A stretch of 64,000 nucleotides of DNA from Ceratotherium simum simum (taxonomy: Eukaryota; Chordata; Mammalia; Perissodactyla; Rhinocerotidae), in NCBI RefSeq assembly GCF_000283155.1, contig NW_004454229.1:9381733-9445732 (forward strand), read 5' to 3'. Positions 1 to 10,231 of the stretch are shown piece after piece. A program made the translations under genes and the position numbers. Under the pieces are notes generated by a model. The model was not told the DNA's origin. It did no database searches and saw only the letters and a program-made list of their open reading frames with translations. Within the stretch, counting starts at the first letter, position 1. The number at the start of each line of letters is the position of its first letter.

Positions 1-140
1 TCTGCTGAATCTAGACCACACCTCCTTCCCCATCTGCTGAATCTAGACCACACCTCCTTCCTCATCTGCTGAATCTAGACCACACCTCCTTCCCCATGTG
101 CTGAATCTAGACCACACCTCCTTCCCTGTCTGCTGAATCT
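1..140. repeat. 32-bp minisatellite, about 4.4 copies
   Basis: A 32-bp unit begins at 1, 33, 65 and 97, and a partial copy runs 129-140. The core of each copy is TGCTGAATCTAGACCACACC. Copies differ at only a few sites (CCCCA or CTCA before the core, TGTG for TCTG in copy 4), so the array is fairly homogeneous. It is cut by the window edge, so its true length is unknown. Confidence 0.97.
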
Positions 141-1104
141 CTGTACCTTTGCATAGCTACCTGGGCCAAGGCCTGAGGGGCCACTGACCCCAATATGCCT
201 TTTCCCTCTCTGGAGGGAACTTCAGCCTTTGGTCATTCAAATTTACAGTCTAAACTAGGAATATTCTTTAGGAATAAAAGGATCAAGAGCCAAATTGGTA
301 AATGAACTACTCCAGATTTTTAATTGGGTTTTTGTCTTGCTTAGATCCCCATAAACTGGCAGTTTCCACAAAGCAGCCAACTAGTCCTGCAAATAGTCAT
401 TTATTAGACATTTGTGATTCTCTAGGTATTACCAACTAATATCCATCCTAAGAAGAAGGGATATATGATCAGAAGAAGCATGAAAAGATCTCTTCCCTCA
501 GGAATTCTAGGGGGAAATACCCATGAAAAAGCACAGAATTTAAAAAATGGGGATATCAAATACTCCTTTGAAAAATTTTATGAAAGGTATGAATCCCTCT
601 CCAAGCTCGTCAAGAACTGAAGATGTAAGGTGGGGATTCAAAGAAATGCAAAAGTGAAACGTAAAACCAATATACTTTAAAAGCATAATTTAAAAACTGT
701 CAATATAATGTGCAATGACTTTTCATTTCCTAACTTTTTTTGTTGTTGTTAATTTGGAGTATGAGTTTATTACATTATTATTTTCATTTCTCTGTATTTA
801 AAATGCTATTTTTATAGCTATTTGTTATTAGCTATACCAAATATCAAAATTTACCATAAACTTGAGGTAATGAAAATATTATGCTACTTCCCTTGAAAAA
901 GACAATTAAATCAATGGAACAAAATGAAAAGTGCCATCTCCTAACTTTTATCCCACCATTTTGTTGGCACATTGTCATGAAATCACAATAAAATAAGAAG
1001 GTGTTTCTAATAATAACAGAATTCTACAGCCAAAAAAGTACTTTCACATCTGTGTGTCCCAATAATATTCCCTCAATACCTTTGGAAAAACACAAAATAG
1101 AAAT
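141..1104. other. unique DNA, A+T-rich, no gene seen
   Basis: No repeat family or coding signal is recognised. From about 640 to 930 it is strongly A+T-rich with ATTA/TAAT words, which could be regulatory or only low-complexity sequence. Confidence 0.5.
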
Positions 1105-1218
1105 CTTGATCCTCTTCTTAAAGACTGAGAACCTGGAGCTCTGAGAAGGAAAGTGACCAACTCAGAGCTCAGTACAGTAAGTGGCTGTATCCAAGTTAAG
1201 ACCGAAGCCTTTAGGCTT
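1105..1218 (-). mobile_element. MIR-like SINE fragment, antisense
   Basis: It follows the order of an antisense MIR: TCTTCTTAAAGACTGAGAAC, then a GAAGTGACCAACTCAGAGCT-like stretch, CAGTAAGTGGC, and AGCCT..CCAGCCTGG. The ERE at 1235 inserted just at its end, so the MIR is older. Confidence 0.5.
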
Positions 1219-1234
1219 CCAGCCTGGGGTTTTA

Positions 1235-1481
1235 TTTTTTTTGTTTTGTTTTTTTGTGAGGAAGATCGGCCCTGAGCTAACATCTGCCAATCCTCCTCCA
1301 ATCCTCCTCTTTTTTTGCTGAGGAAGATCCATGCCCATCTTCCTCTACTTTATATGGGACGCCGCCACAGCATGGCTCGACAAGCCGTGTGTCGGTGCGC
1401 TCCCGGGATCCAAACCGGCAAACCCCGGGCTGCCGCAGTGGAGTGCGCGCACTTAAACGTTTGCGCCACCGGGCCGGCCCC
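1235..1481 (-). mobile_element. ERE SINE (equine tRNA-derived), antisense
   Basis: The poly(T) lies at the left and the tRNA-like head (..GCGCCACCGGGCCGGCCCC) at the right, so the element reads on the minus strand. A perfect 16-bp TSD, CCAGCCTGGGGTTTTA, flanks it at 1219-1234 and 1482-1497. The CCAATCCTCCT segment of the tail is duplicated. The open frames across it are by-products of its G+C-rich head. Confidence 0.96.
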
Positions 1482-1497
1482 CCAGCCTGGGGTTTTA

Positions 1498-1660
1498 AAG
1501 CTAGACAGGATCTTGGACATCATCTAGACCAATGGCCTCGAGTCTTCATTTTGCAGATGAAGACGTGTGTCTTAAAGAGATTGAATGGTTTGCCCCAAAT
1601 CTCCCAATTAGTAAATCACACAGAACAACTAGCCAGGTCGCCTGATTCCTAGTCCATTTT
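1498..1660 (-). mobile_element. ancient L3/MIR-like repeat end
   Basis: The order AGGATCTTGGACATCATCTAG, TTCATTTTGCAGATGAAGAC, TTTGCCCCAAATC and CCTGATTCCTAGTCC matches the antisense end of old CR1/L3 and MIR-class repeats. The exact family is uncertain. Confidence 0.5.
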
Positions 1661-2404
1661 CTGACACCACAATGGTCCAATGTGTACTCAGAACATCAGT
1701 CACAGAAAGCACTCCCATTTCCCATTTCCATTCACTTTTACAGGATTCCTGTTCCAAAAACAAGTTATTTTTGAAACATTTCAAAAAGCATAAAAGAGAC
1801 CTTTAAAAGAATTAAATGACAATTAGATTCTTTCCCATACTGCAGAAGGAGCCCTCTGTTCAGAACATAATTTACCAAAACTTAGCTTTACAGAGTGACA
1901 GTCTAGAAAGCCTTTCCTTAGAATTTCAGACACAGGTGAGAAAGAACGCAGAGAGCCATCTCCTACCCAGGGGAAATACCTCAGCATGCTACAAGCAAAC
2001 AAAATCCAACAACCCGAGCAAATTCATTTCTAGTCAAGAGCTCTACTCAGAGATAAAAAAAAAAAATTAAATTAAATGTTACATTACCCATGCGATCATG
2101 TTACAAAGCACAGCTCCTGAAGAGACAGCTGTCCTGGCCCTTGTGGGAGCTCAGAGCCACCGCACAAAGAAGGAAGGACAAAGTACACAGCTGGGATCAC
2201 AGTTAGGGAGTTTCAGTGATTGCCAGAGGAGTTTGGCAAGGTACAATCACACGGGGAGAAGCAGTCAAGTGTCTGCCGTGAACACCATCAGGGCAAGGGG
2301 CATTCAAATGTGGCCACCTCCACTCCAAACACATGTCTTCACTCATGCAGGCTGTGTGCCACGCATTGTTCAGTTCTGGGGAGGCAGCTTATATCCTGGT
2401 AGAG
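1661..2404. other. unique DNA, no gene seen
   Basis: No repeat is recognised except a short A(11) run near 2055 followed by TTAAATTAAA. Open frames up to 110 codons have no recognisable protein character. Confidence 0.5.
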
Positions 2405-2720
2405 GGAGGCAGACAGTAACGAATGAGTAAGTCAAGTACACAATGTGTCAGATGTTGGGAAGCGCTATGAAGAAAAATAAGGATGGAGAGAGGAATAAGA
2501 AGTGCTGGAAAGGGGTACATTTTAAAAATAAGTAGTCAGGGAAGGCCTCACTGAGACGACTTTGGAGCAAAACTTTCAAGATGAGAAAGGTGCCTGCCTT
2601 GCAGACACACAGCTGGGGGAAGGGCATTTCAGGCAGAGGGAACAGCAAGCCCCAAACCCCTGAGGCAGCAATGAGTATTTCCTAAGAGCAGTGAGGAGGC
2701 TGGTGTGGAACAGAGGGGAG
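2405..2720 (-). mobile_element. L2 LINE 3' fragment, antisense
   Basis: Antisense L2 markers appear in order: AGACAGTAACGAATGAGTAAG, AAGCGCTATGAAGAAAAATAA, CAGGGAAGGCCTCACTGAGA, GGGCATTTCAGGCAGAGGGA, ACAGCAAGCCCCAAACCCCTGAGGC (split here for description) and GAGGAGGCTGGTGTGGAACA. Confidence 0.85.
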
Positions 2721-2824
2721 GAGGGGGAAGAAGTAAAGGGGAGGCGTAAAGGTGAGGACCTGGGGCAGAGTGAACAACAGGGTCCTTGCTCTCAAGGAGG
2801 TCATCTCGCAATAAGGGATTCTAC

Positions 2825-2960
2825 CCAGAAGGCTGGCTTTTTCAGGGTTGGCTTCACCATTCACTAGCCACGTGACCCTGGGTCAGGAAAACTTCTGTGA
2901 AGCTCCATTTCCTCCATTTTCCTTTTGTAAAGTAAAAACAATAATAATCTCATCTCTCCA
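2825..2960 (+). mobile_element. MIR SINE fragment, sense
   Basis: Sense MIR core: CACCATTCACTAGCCACGTG, ACCCTGGGTCAGGAAAACTT, then a degraded CTCCATTTTCC..TTGTAAAGT and AATAATAATCTCATC. Confidence 0.7.
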
Positions 2961-3004
2961 TCCCACTAATCCTGCTCCCTAATCGTCCCTTAGGATGATT
3001 TCAA

Positions 3005-3180
3005 AATGCTAGACTCCCATGTGTTGTCTCTCTTCCTCTGCAGAACAGCCACATGGTTTAACATTTTCATCTCCATGTCACAGAGAAGAAACCTAGCCAG
3101 AGTTAACTTCTTGCTCAAGAAAATACAGGTAGTGTCAGAACTAGGATTTGAACACAGGTCTTTGTAACTCCAAAAGCCGC
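3005..3180 (-). mobile_element. MIR SINE fragment, antisense
   Basis: The antisense core is seen as TTTTCATCTCCATGTCACAG, AACTTCTTGCTCAAGAAAAT, and AACTAGGATTTGAACACAGG before TCTTTGTAACTCC. Confidence 0.7.
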
Positions 3181-3919
3181 AGCGTTGAGTTGCTTGTGTG
3201 ACAGCACCAGGAAGACGATGGTTGGAAGTGACATGCAGCGCGGGAAAGGCAACATGGCCTCGTGATGGCCATGGCTGTCCTAGTGACCCAGTGTGTTACG
3301 AGGGACAGTGGAACTAAGTGCTCTCTCCCATCTTGAGCACTGGGGAGTCCCATGCGGGGATGCCTCCCAACCCAAGGGTGGCAAGATTAAACTTGTCTGG
3401 CTGCTCTTGGTAAGTCTGGTTTCCACAAAGCTGATCATGTTGGGAAACCGAGGCACCCATCTAGGCCATCAAATCCCCCAGACTTAGAAAGGCAAACTTT
3501 GAAGAAAAAAAAAAAAAACAGAGAGAGAGACATCAAACTCTCTGTAGCTGTCTTAGAATGACAGGGGTTATTCCTTCCCAAAAGGAAGGCTTCCTGCCTC
3601 CAGCCCATCTGAAGGAGAAGAAAAAAAAAACAGTTATGCCGATCAGCACAAGTTTATGGCCCTGGACCTTGGTCCCAATAAAACAAGATGAAGTTTAACT
3701 TGTCAGAAGTTAACATTTTCTGGTTGCTTTTCTCCCTGGAAAGCCCCATAGCTTTTATTTCCAACAGAATCTATACCCAGGCAAAGGTCACCAGTGGAGA
3801 CCTCAAGCCTATTTAACTCCATACTTACTGTGCTAGTGTGTTGTCTATATGTACGCATCTTTCTTCTCAACTGACTGTGAAACAATGGCAACAAATAGCA
3901 TCATGATGATGATAAAAAT
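3181..3919. other. unique DNA with short A-runs
   Basis: No gene or repeat family is recognised. An A(14) run with a short GAGAGA tract lies near 3507-3530, and an A(10) run near 3620. Confidence 0.5.
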
Positions 3920-4122
3920 AACAGACCATGGGGTGGAGTCAGTCAAAAGCTTAATTCCTGGCTCTAAACTTTACTGTTTCTTAATCTCTCTGAACCTAAA
4001 CTCTTTATCTCTGAAATGTGAATACTAATATTTATCTTGCAATATTATTATTATGGGAAAAAAGTATGTAAAGTCCCTGGTATATAGTAGTTCCTCAGTA
4101 ACTGAGAGCTGTTATTCTCCAT
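3920..4122 (+). mobile_element. MIR SINE, sense
   Basis: Order of the sense element: GACCATGGGGTGGAGTCAG, AATTCCTGGCTCTAAACTTT, TTAATCTCTCTGAACCTAAA, TTATCTCTGAAATGTGAATA, then GTCCCTGGTATATAGTAG and TCAGTAACTGAGAGCTGTTA. Confidence 0.75.
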
Positions 4123-4134
4123 TAAAATAAAGGT

Positions 4135-4310
4135 GACTAAGTTTACATGGCACTTATCCATCCATGACCTCATTTGATCCTCAGAACAAATCCCCAGCCC
4201 TTAACTTTGGGTCTTTCACTTAGTAGTGGCTCAAAAAATAGAATCTAGAAATAATCTAAATGTCTCATTTTACCAATGAGGAAACTGAGGCTCAAAGAGG
4301 GGACATACTA
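4135..4310 (-). mobile_element. MIR SINE, antisense, with an internal insertion
   Basis: The left part ACATGGCACTTATCCATCCA..CATTTGATCCTCAGAACAA and the right part CATTTTACCAATGAGGAAAC..GAGGCTCAAAGAGG belong to one antisense MIR. About 65 bp of unrelated sequence lies between them. Confidence 0.65.
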
Positions 4311-5039
4311 TAATTTTATCTAAGCAATTGCCTTCTATAATGATTCAGAAACCTCTTCTTGATATCCTCAGCCAAAGACGGCATGGCAGTACCAGCTAAA
4401 CGCCGTGGGAAACATCACCACGGCAGGGACGAATGCACCCAGCACCAGACTTAGTTGTTGTGATACCCAGAATCATCCAAAGGTTTTATTAAAACCCCAT
4501 TTTACACAGGAGAGTGGCGGAAAGTGCCTTGCGCCTTGAATGTAGAGTGGCCCCTGTTTACACGGGGCTCTTGCTCAGGGAAATGAAGGCCAGACTTCCC
4601 AAAGGTTCTAATTTGCAGAAGCAGCTGATGGGCAGAGTGCCGTGTGCAAACCCCAGCACTGCTGCTTTCCACCTGCCTCTCCACTTGCTCGTTACCCAAG
4701 GGTTCCAGAAGGCCAGTTCCACATTCGGTCTAATTGAACAGGGCGCTTCTGTTGGATTGAATTGCCCGCTTTAACAGGTGGGGCCAACAGAATTGGACTC
4801 TTGCCGGTACTCACTCTCATCAGGACCTGGGCGGGGGGCTGTGCATTTGCTCAGGAATCCTGGGATGAGGCCCTCTGAAAAGAAGGTTCTGTGCCTTTCT
4901 GCCTCATTTTCCAAAGCAGATGGGGTGCTAAAATTAAGGATTCAGTGCCCCAGTTTTCAGGCACCTACTGTTTCTGTGGAAAGAAGGCTTAGGCTAAAAG
5001 GTAGAGAGAATGGGGTAAATCCAATTGAGAATGAGGCCT
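4311..5039. other. unique DNA, no gene seen
   Basis: Moderately G+C-rich sequence with several open frames of 65 to 114 codons on both strands. None resembles a known protein. No repeat is recognised. Confidence 0.45.
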
Positions 5040-5132
5040 CGAGGTATGGCAGGGAAAGAACACAGGTTTCGAACCGTGTCTGTCTCCGCCACGTGGCTTT
5101 GAGCAAGCTGCCACTTGCCTGAGCCCTCTCAT
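5040..5132 (+). mobile_element. MIR SINE 5' part, sense
   Basis: GGTATGGCAGGGAAAGAACA, CAGGTTTCGAACC, then CGCCACGTGGCTTTGAGCAA and CTGCCACTTGCCTGAGCC follow the sense MIR order. Confidence 0.65.
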
Positions 5133-5384
5133 GGTCCCCACATTGTGACTTTCAGAGGACCCACGCACTTTTTCCTCCATGGCCTCTTCCTCCATAAAAA
5201 AAAGTTAAAAATTACATTCTACCACTGTGTTGGTATGAAGACAAGCATAATCTTCGACCCTAAAAGTTCATTTCTCTCTTCTGATTTTAAAAGAAATGAA
5301 AACATGTTTTGTGGGCTCCTAAAGGTATTGTGGGCCTGAGGCACGGTGCTGCTGCACTGCTGGCTAAGTCGCCATGCTTTCCTT

Positions 5385-5520
5385 AACCGAAAATGGAATT
5401 GATGGCACCGACCTCTGAAAGTGTTGTGAGCATTAGTGGTTTAATCTATAATTCACCTAGCACCAGGCCTGGGACCCAGCAGTCGCTCAATGACTCTTAA
5501 TATTCTTGTTATCACTCAGA
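5385..5520 (+). mobile_element. MIR SINE 3' part, sense
   Basis: AAAGTGTTGTGAGCATTAGT, CACCTAGCACCAGGCCTGGG and CAGTCGCTCAATGACTCTTA are the sense MIR 3' half. It may be the remainder of the copy starting at 5040. Confidence 0.6.
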
Positions 5521-6187
5521 AAATGTAAATTTGTCATTTTTCAAAGAAAACAGGACTGTGAGCCTTTTGGAAGGGGAGGCATGAGTTTGTTCCCCATGCA
5601 ATTTACTCATTCATCAACTCCTCAGAATCTCCTGATAGCTGTGAGAACACGGCCATTACTCAACAGATGCCTATATTGAAAAATGACAATGAGCTTAAAA
5701 GGAAATGTTTCCCACCCAAAAGAAACTTTATCAAAATTGTCTTTGCTTACTATTTAGAGCACTTAAAAAAAAAGTCAACATCCCAGGCTCTGTGGGCTGC
5801 AACTGAAGCTAGGGCACAGAGTTCTGGGAGACCACCTAACCTGGAGTCTCACGTGCAACTCTGCTGGTCTGACTCAACTTCCCCCAGAGGCTTGGCAGGT
5901 CCTTTGCACTCCAAGCCCCAGTTCCCTTTTCTATAGTGTGAGGCACCAATCCCTACATATGTCAGGGATGACGTGAGGCTCACAGGATTTAATGAAAGTT
6001 CATGAGCAATTTACCAGGGTTTCCCACAGAACTCTCTATTCCTTAAGGATGCTCTTTAAAAATAAGTACGAGATGGACAGATGGAAGGAAGGAAGGCATG
6101 AATCCATGGTTAAATAATTCTGAAAATACTTCATAATATAAAGTATTAGTATGTTGAATTATATGTATATTGAAGTATTATGAATTA
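5521..6187. other. unique DNA, A+T-rich toward the right
   Basis: No gene or family is recognised. A short GGAAGGAAGGAAGG run lies near 6085. The stretch 5665-5770 is repeat-free and could be conserved, but nothing visible proves it. Confidence 0.4.
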
Positions 6188-6221
6188 TAATATTCATTAT
6201 GAAAAATCATAATGAATATTA
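6188..6221. repeat. perfect inverted repeat, 14-bp arms, 6-nt loop
   Basis: The left arm 6188-6201 (TAATATTCATTATG) and the right arm 6208-6221 (CATAATGAATATTA) are exact reverse complements around a loop AAAAAT. The surroundings (6120-6240) are very A+T-rich. It could be the core of a small A+T-rich inverted-repeat element, but no family is recognised. Confidence 0.95.
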
Positions 6222-6329
6222 GTGTATTTAAAATTTTGAAAGATCCTTTGTTAACGAAATCTGCTTTTATGACCAGAAATTCCATAATTTAAGCAAATTT
6301 TTTCTCTAGATAACTATAAATATCTCATC

Positions 6330-6690
6330 TGATCTGGGCAACGCCCACCACCCTGGTCTTCTTTGTGTTCCTTCTGCTTCAAGGTCTTCGCAGTTGCTGT
6401 TCCTTCTTATCTTACAGGTCTCCCCTCCAATGCCCCTTCTCTAAAGTGGCCTTCCTGGGGTCACCTAACTTACAGTAGCCTCTCCATGTCCCTCCTACCA
6501 GTTACTCTCTATCATTTTAACCTCTATTTATTTGACAGTAGTTATTTCATCTAAATTCTATCAATAATGTGTTTGCTCACTGTCTATCTAATCCCTTGAG
6601 GGCAGGCAGTTTTCCTGACTTGTTCATCTTTATCATCACTACAATGAGAACAGCACTGTCAGAGAGTACAGCTCAATACATATTGCCTAG
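6330..6690 (+). mobile_element. L2 LINE 3' end, sense
   Basis: Sense L2 landmarks: TTCCTTCTGCTTCAAGGTCTTCG-like start, CTCCCCTCCAATGCCCCTTC, TCTATTTATTTGACAGTAG, ATCCCTTGAGGGCAGGCAG, then ATCATCACTACAATGAGAAC and CAGCTCAATACATATTG. Confidence 0.7.
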
Positions 6691-6727
6691 ATGAGTGGCT
6701 GGTTAGACGGGGGGTGGAGGTGTGTGA

Positions 6728-6872
6728 ATGACTGGATGACTGGATGGATGGATGGATGGATGGATGGATGGATGGATGGATGGATGGATAGATGGGGGAG
6801 GGGGGATGACTGGATGGATGGATGGATGGACGGACGGACAGACGGATGGATGGATGAGTGGATGAGTGGAAC
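6728..6872. repeat. compound (TGGA)n microsatellite
   Basis: A (TGGA) array occurs in two blocks split by an AGATGGGGGAGGGGGGATGA interruption. The second block contains GGAC variants before returning to TGGA and TGAG. The first block has about 12 nearly pure units, so it should be length-variable. Confidence 0.97.
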
Positions 6873-6984
6873 ACAACTATTATATGATCTTTAGGAAATG
6901 TTGTTAGCCTTCTGGGCTCTAGTTTCCCCACCTGTGTGGGAGGACATAATATTTAAAGCTCCTTCTAGTGTTGCTATTGTAAGT

Positions 6985-7195
6985 ATAGCAGCTATAAAGA
7001 CACCATTTATTAAGTATTTACTATGCGACAAGGAACTTTTCCTGGTGTTATTTTGTTTAACTTAATCTTTAAAACAACTTTATGAGAGAAGCAGTACTAT
7101 CCCAATTTAAAGATGAGAAAACGGTAGACAAAAGCTGGAACCCCTACTGGTCAGTGGTAGAGCCTAAGCCAGTGCTGCTTCTGCTACTTTACGAA
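6985..7195 (-). mobile_element. MIR SINE, antisense
   Basis: ACCATTTATTAAGTATTTAC and TATGCGACAAGGAACTTTTC are followed by TTATGAGAGAAGCAGTACTA, AAAGATGAGAAAACGG and GTAGAGCCTAAGCCAGTGCT, the antisense MIR order. A short sense MIR-like piece may precede it at 6890-6955. Confidence 0.65.
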
Positions 7196-7893
7196 TCTAT
7201 AAGCCAGAAGGAAATCGTGGCTCTCACTATTGCAAGAGAAATAGGACTGCAAAAGGAACAGTAGTGAGGGGACAGGTAAGGCATCTTGCACATAATTCAA
7301 TTCACCGTGTATTAGTCTATGCCTGGAAAACAAGAAGCATTTCCTGCATCAGTAGATTTTAAAAGAGCCTAACTTGAGATCTATACAAACGTCTTCTGTT
7401 TTTTAATAAAATCTTTTGCATTTTATTCACAGCACTTGTTCTAAATCATCTCTGTACTTGAGAATCAGGCGCCATCCACCTTCCTCCTCACGTGAAGAGT
7501 TTATTTTCTCTCAAAGAGCAATTATCGGACAAATGCCAGACTACAGAAGGTGTTTCTCCAGCAGCAGCATCTGTCTCCTTGGCAGGCTCCTCAGCCAATT
7601 TTCTTGGCAGCATTAAAATGGCCAGGGGGTCAGTCAGAGCTCAGCTGCCCACAAGCTCTCAAGCGGCCTACCAGCCTCTGCCCGAATGTCTCAAAAAGAA
7701 GAAACCAGCTTGGATTCACCTCAAAAGTTGAAGATCGGCCAAAGCCAACTCTAACTCAATCGGAACCATTTGGGCCAATCCTGGTTTCTATTGGGAGCCA
7801 AGAAATTCCCATGATCCTCTTTGCTAAACAAACTAGCAGTAACAACATATATAAAGGCATAAGACACTTAGATCTTGAGGTAATAGGCATATA
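7196..7893. other. unique DNA, no gene seen
   Basis: No family is recognised. Frames up to 140 codons cross it (7550-7972), but composition and lack of domains argue against coding. Confidence 0.45.
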
Positions 7894-8438
7894 TGTTGTG
7901 GTGGCAGCTCGAAAATGGCTCCAAGTGACCCCTGCCTCATGTATTCACGTCTTTGGTAATCCCCTCCCCTGAGTATAGGCTGGACCTAGTGGCTCATTTC
8001 TAATAAACATAATATGGCAAAAGTGATGGAATGTCACTTAATAAATTAGGTTACAGAATGACTTTGGCTTCCTTCTTGCTGGCCATCTCCTTGCTCTCTA
8101 GTCTTCTTGCTCTGACGGAAGCCAGCTGCTATATTTGTGAGGTGCCCTATGGGGAGGCCCACGTGGCAAGAAACAGAGGGAGGCCTCTGGCCAGCAGCCC
8201 GTGAGGAACTGGGGCCTGCCAGTAGCCACGAGAGTGAGCTTGGAAATAGATCCATCCCAGGCAAGCCTTGGGATGAATGCAGCAGCCCTGGCTGGCACCT
8301 TGACTGCAGCCTTGTGAGAGATCCTGCGCAAGAGCGCCCAGCAAAGACAGCCCACCGAAACTGTGGGATAGTAAGTGTTTGTTGCTTTAAGATGCAAAGT
8401 TTTGGGGTAATTTGTTATGCAGCAATAGTTAACTAATA
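7894..8438 (+). mobile_element. MaLR (MLT1-type) solo LTR, sense
   Basis: The element begins TGTTGTGGTGGCAGCTCG. It contains GAGTATAGGCTGGACCTAG, ATATGGCAAAAGTGATGG, GGGGAGGCCCACGTGGCAAG and GACTGCAGCCTTGTGAGAGA. It ends with GAAACTGTGGGATAGTAAG, TTTTGGGGTAATTTGTTATG and CAGCAATAGTTAACTAATA. This is the layout of an ERVL-MaLR LTR of about 545 bp. No clear 5-bp TSD is visible. Subfamily assignment from memory is uncertain. Confidence 0.8.
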
Positions 8439-8489
8439 GGTGTTCTTAAAACAGAAATTAATGTATATTTTTTAATTATATCAATACAA

Positions 8490-8624
8490 TTACCTCTTTC
8501 ACGTCTGTTCAAATGTCACCTCCATGGGCCTATCCTAATCACCCTACTGAAAATTACAACTCCCTTCTACCCTGTTCCCATAGCACCATATACTACACCA
8601 GCTTTTCATATTTCCTCAATTCTT
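8490..8624 (+). mobile_element. L2 LINE fragment, sense, cut by an ERE
   Basis: CTGTTCAAATGTCACCTCCA, TATCCTAATCACCCTACTGA and TTCCCATAGCACCATATACT are sense L2 3' markers. The ERE at 8625 interrupts it. Confidence 0.75.
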
Positions 8625-8910
8625 TTTTTTTTTAATTTACTTATTTTGTTTTGTTTTGTGTTGAGGAAGACTGGCCCTGACCTAACATCTATTGCCAATT
8701 TTCCTCCTTTTTTCCATTTTTCTCCCCAAAGCCCCAGTAGATAGTTGTATGTCATAGTTGTACATCCTTCTAGTTACTCTATGTGGGACGCCACCTCAGC
8801 GTGGCTTGACGAGCAGTGCGTAGGTCCATGCCCAGGATCCGAACCAGCGAACCCTGGGCCACCAAAGCAAAGCACGCGAAGGTAACCACTACGCCACTGG
8901 GCAAGCCCCC
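8625..8910 (-). mobile_element. ERE SINE, older variant, antisense
   Basis: Antisense head at the right (..CCACTGGGCAAGCCCCC). The middle includes TCCCCAAAGCCCCAGTAGAT and GTTGTACATCCTTCTAG, which the youngest ERE copies lack, and T-rich sequence lies at the left. The TSD TCCTCAATTCTT occurs at 8613-8624 and 8911-8922. Confidence 0.94.
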
Positions 8911-8944
8911 TCCTCAATTCTTAAACATTATCTTTGAACATCTT

Positions 8945-9112
8945 AAACATTGAAAAGTGTGGTCTTTGAACCAGCAGGGTCAACATCACTTAGGAGCTTG
9001 TTAGAAATGCAAATCTTAGGGACCATTCCAGACCTAAAGAGTCAAGATCTACATGATAGGAGCTCTCCAGTCAATTGACAGGTACGTCAACATTCGAGAA
9101 ACACTGTTCTAA
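8945..9112 (+). mobile_element. MER5-type hAT DNA transposon
   Basis: GTGTGGTCTTTGAACCAGCA, CATCACTTAGGAGCTTGTTA and GAAATGCAAATCTTAGGGAC at the left and CGAGAAACACTGTTC at the right match a non-autonomous Charlie-type element of about 170 bp. Confidence 0.85.
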
Positions 9113-9670
9113 CATTCTATAAGACTTTCTTATTTATTAAATTTAATTTTTTTTTCTGTCTTCCACCCTCCACCCAACCCCAATGAGAGCTGAGATATGG
9201 AAGTCACTGCTGATCCTGATTTCCACCCTCTGGAAGAACCTAGTCTGCTTTTATAAAGGTAAACACAGAAATGAGAGACAGAAACAACACTTACGTAAAT
9301 TTTACAATCAATGCCACTTTGATCTAAGCTCATCTGAACTGAGTTTCTATCTCCTGCAGTCAGGAGTATTTCCAAACAGCAGGGTCAGAGCCACCAACAA
9401 ATCCCGCACCTCACTCCTCAGTTTGTTACCACTGGTGAGCTGACTGAACTCTCTCTCCCAGCTGCAGCTTCTAAAATCCCAAGGAAGATTTTGATTGGTC
9501 CCAACACATCATTTGCATACTCCCCGGCCAGTCAATTGTTTCTATGGGGCTAGAGCCGAATGCCAGCTCCTATCCAACTACACAACTGAGGTGTTAAAGC
9601 AGATCTCCAGAAGAAGAAAATGGGATTTTTTTCTGAAGAAGGGGGGAGAAGTGCTGAATAAACAAAACAT
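9113..9670. other. unique DNA, no gene seen
   Basis: No repeat or coding feature is recognised. A T-rich run lies near 9140-9155, and the rest has ordinary composition. Confidence 0.45.
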
Positions 9671-9952
9671 CAGATGCTCGTTGCATTTTACAACTTATGC
9701 CCTTTAGGTGCTGTTCCTCCACCTGAAATACCCTACATAAAAGCCTTGACATCTCTGCTACCTCTATTTACCTCCATAAGCCTGGCACATTCCTACTCAG
9801 TCTTCAGTTCAAGAATTACCTCCTCTCTGAGGCTCTCCCTAACTCCCAGGGGAGATGTAGAAATGCTTTCTTCACTGATCTTATTGTATTATTCCAATCT
9901 CTCTGTAGAAAATAATTATTACAGTAATTTAGGGCATTTTGATTCAATATGA
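9671..9952 (+). mobile_element. L2 LINE fragment, sense
   Basis: CTTTAGGTGCTGTTCCTCCA, CAAGAATTACCTCCTCTCTG, AGGCTCTCCCTAACTCCC and TTATTGTATTATTCC resemble the sense L2 3' region. An ERE inserted at its right edge. Confidence 0.6.
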
Positions 9953-9963
9953 TAAATGCATTA

Positions 9964-10220
9964 TTTTTTTTTTTTTGAGGAAGATTGGCCCTGAGCTAAC
10001 ATCTGTTGCCAATCTTCCTCTTTTTCATTTTTCTCCCCAAAGCCCCAGTACCTAGTTGTATATCCCAGTTGTAGGCTCTTCTAGTTGCTCTATGTGGGAC
10101 ACTGCCTCAGCATGGCTTGAGAAGCAGTGCGTAGGTCCGGGCCCAGGATCCGAACCAGCGAACCCCGGGGCCCTGAAGTGGAACACACAAACTTAACCAC
10201 TAGGCCACTGGTCCAGCCTC
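9964..10220 (-). mobile_element. ERE SINE, older variant, antisense
   Basis: T(14) lies at the left, then GAGGAAGATTGGCCCTGAGC. The AGCCCCAGTACCTAGTTGTA variant block is present, and the head is at the right (..TAGGCCACTGGTCCAGCC). The TSD TAAATGCATTA occurs at 9953-9963 and 10221-10231. Confidence 0.95.
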
Positions 10221-10231
10221 TAAATGCATTA

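Noticed and set aside
1..140. CRISPR-like array at the left edge
   Set aside because: The 32-bp units are directly abutting with no variable spacers. This is a minisatellite in a vertebrate genome.
6659..6931. Repetitive serine/proline/isoleucine/histidine frame, and a WMDG frame on the other strand
   Set aside because: Direct translation of the (TGGA)n microsatellite.
7550..7972. 140-codon open frame, plus strand
   Set aside because: Runs into the MaLR LTR at 7894, and the sequence resembles no protein I know.
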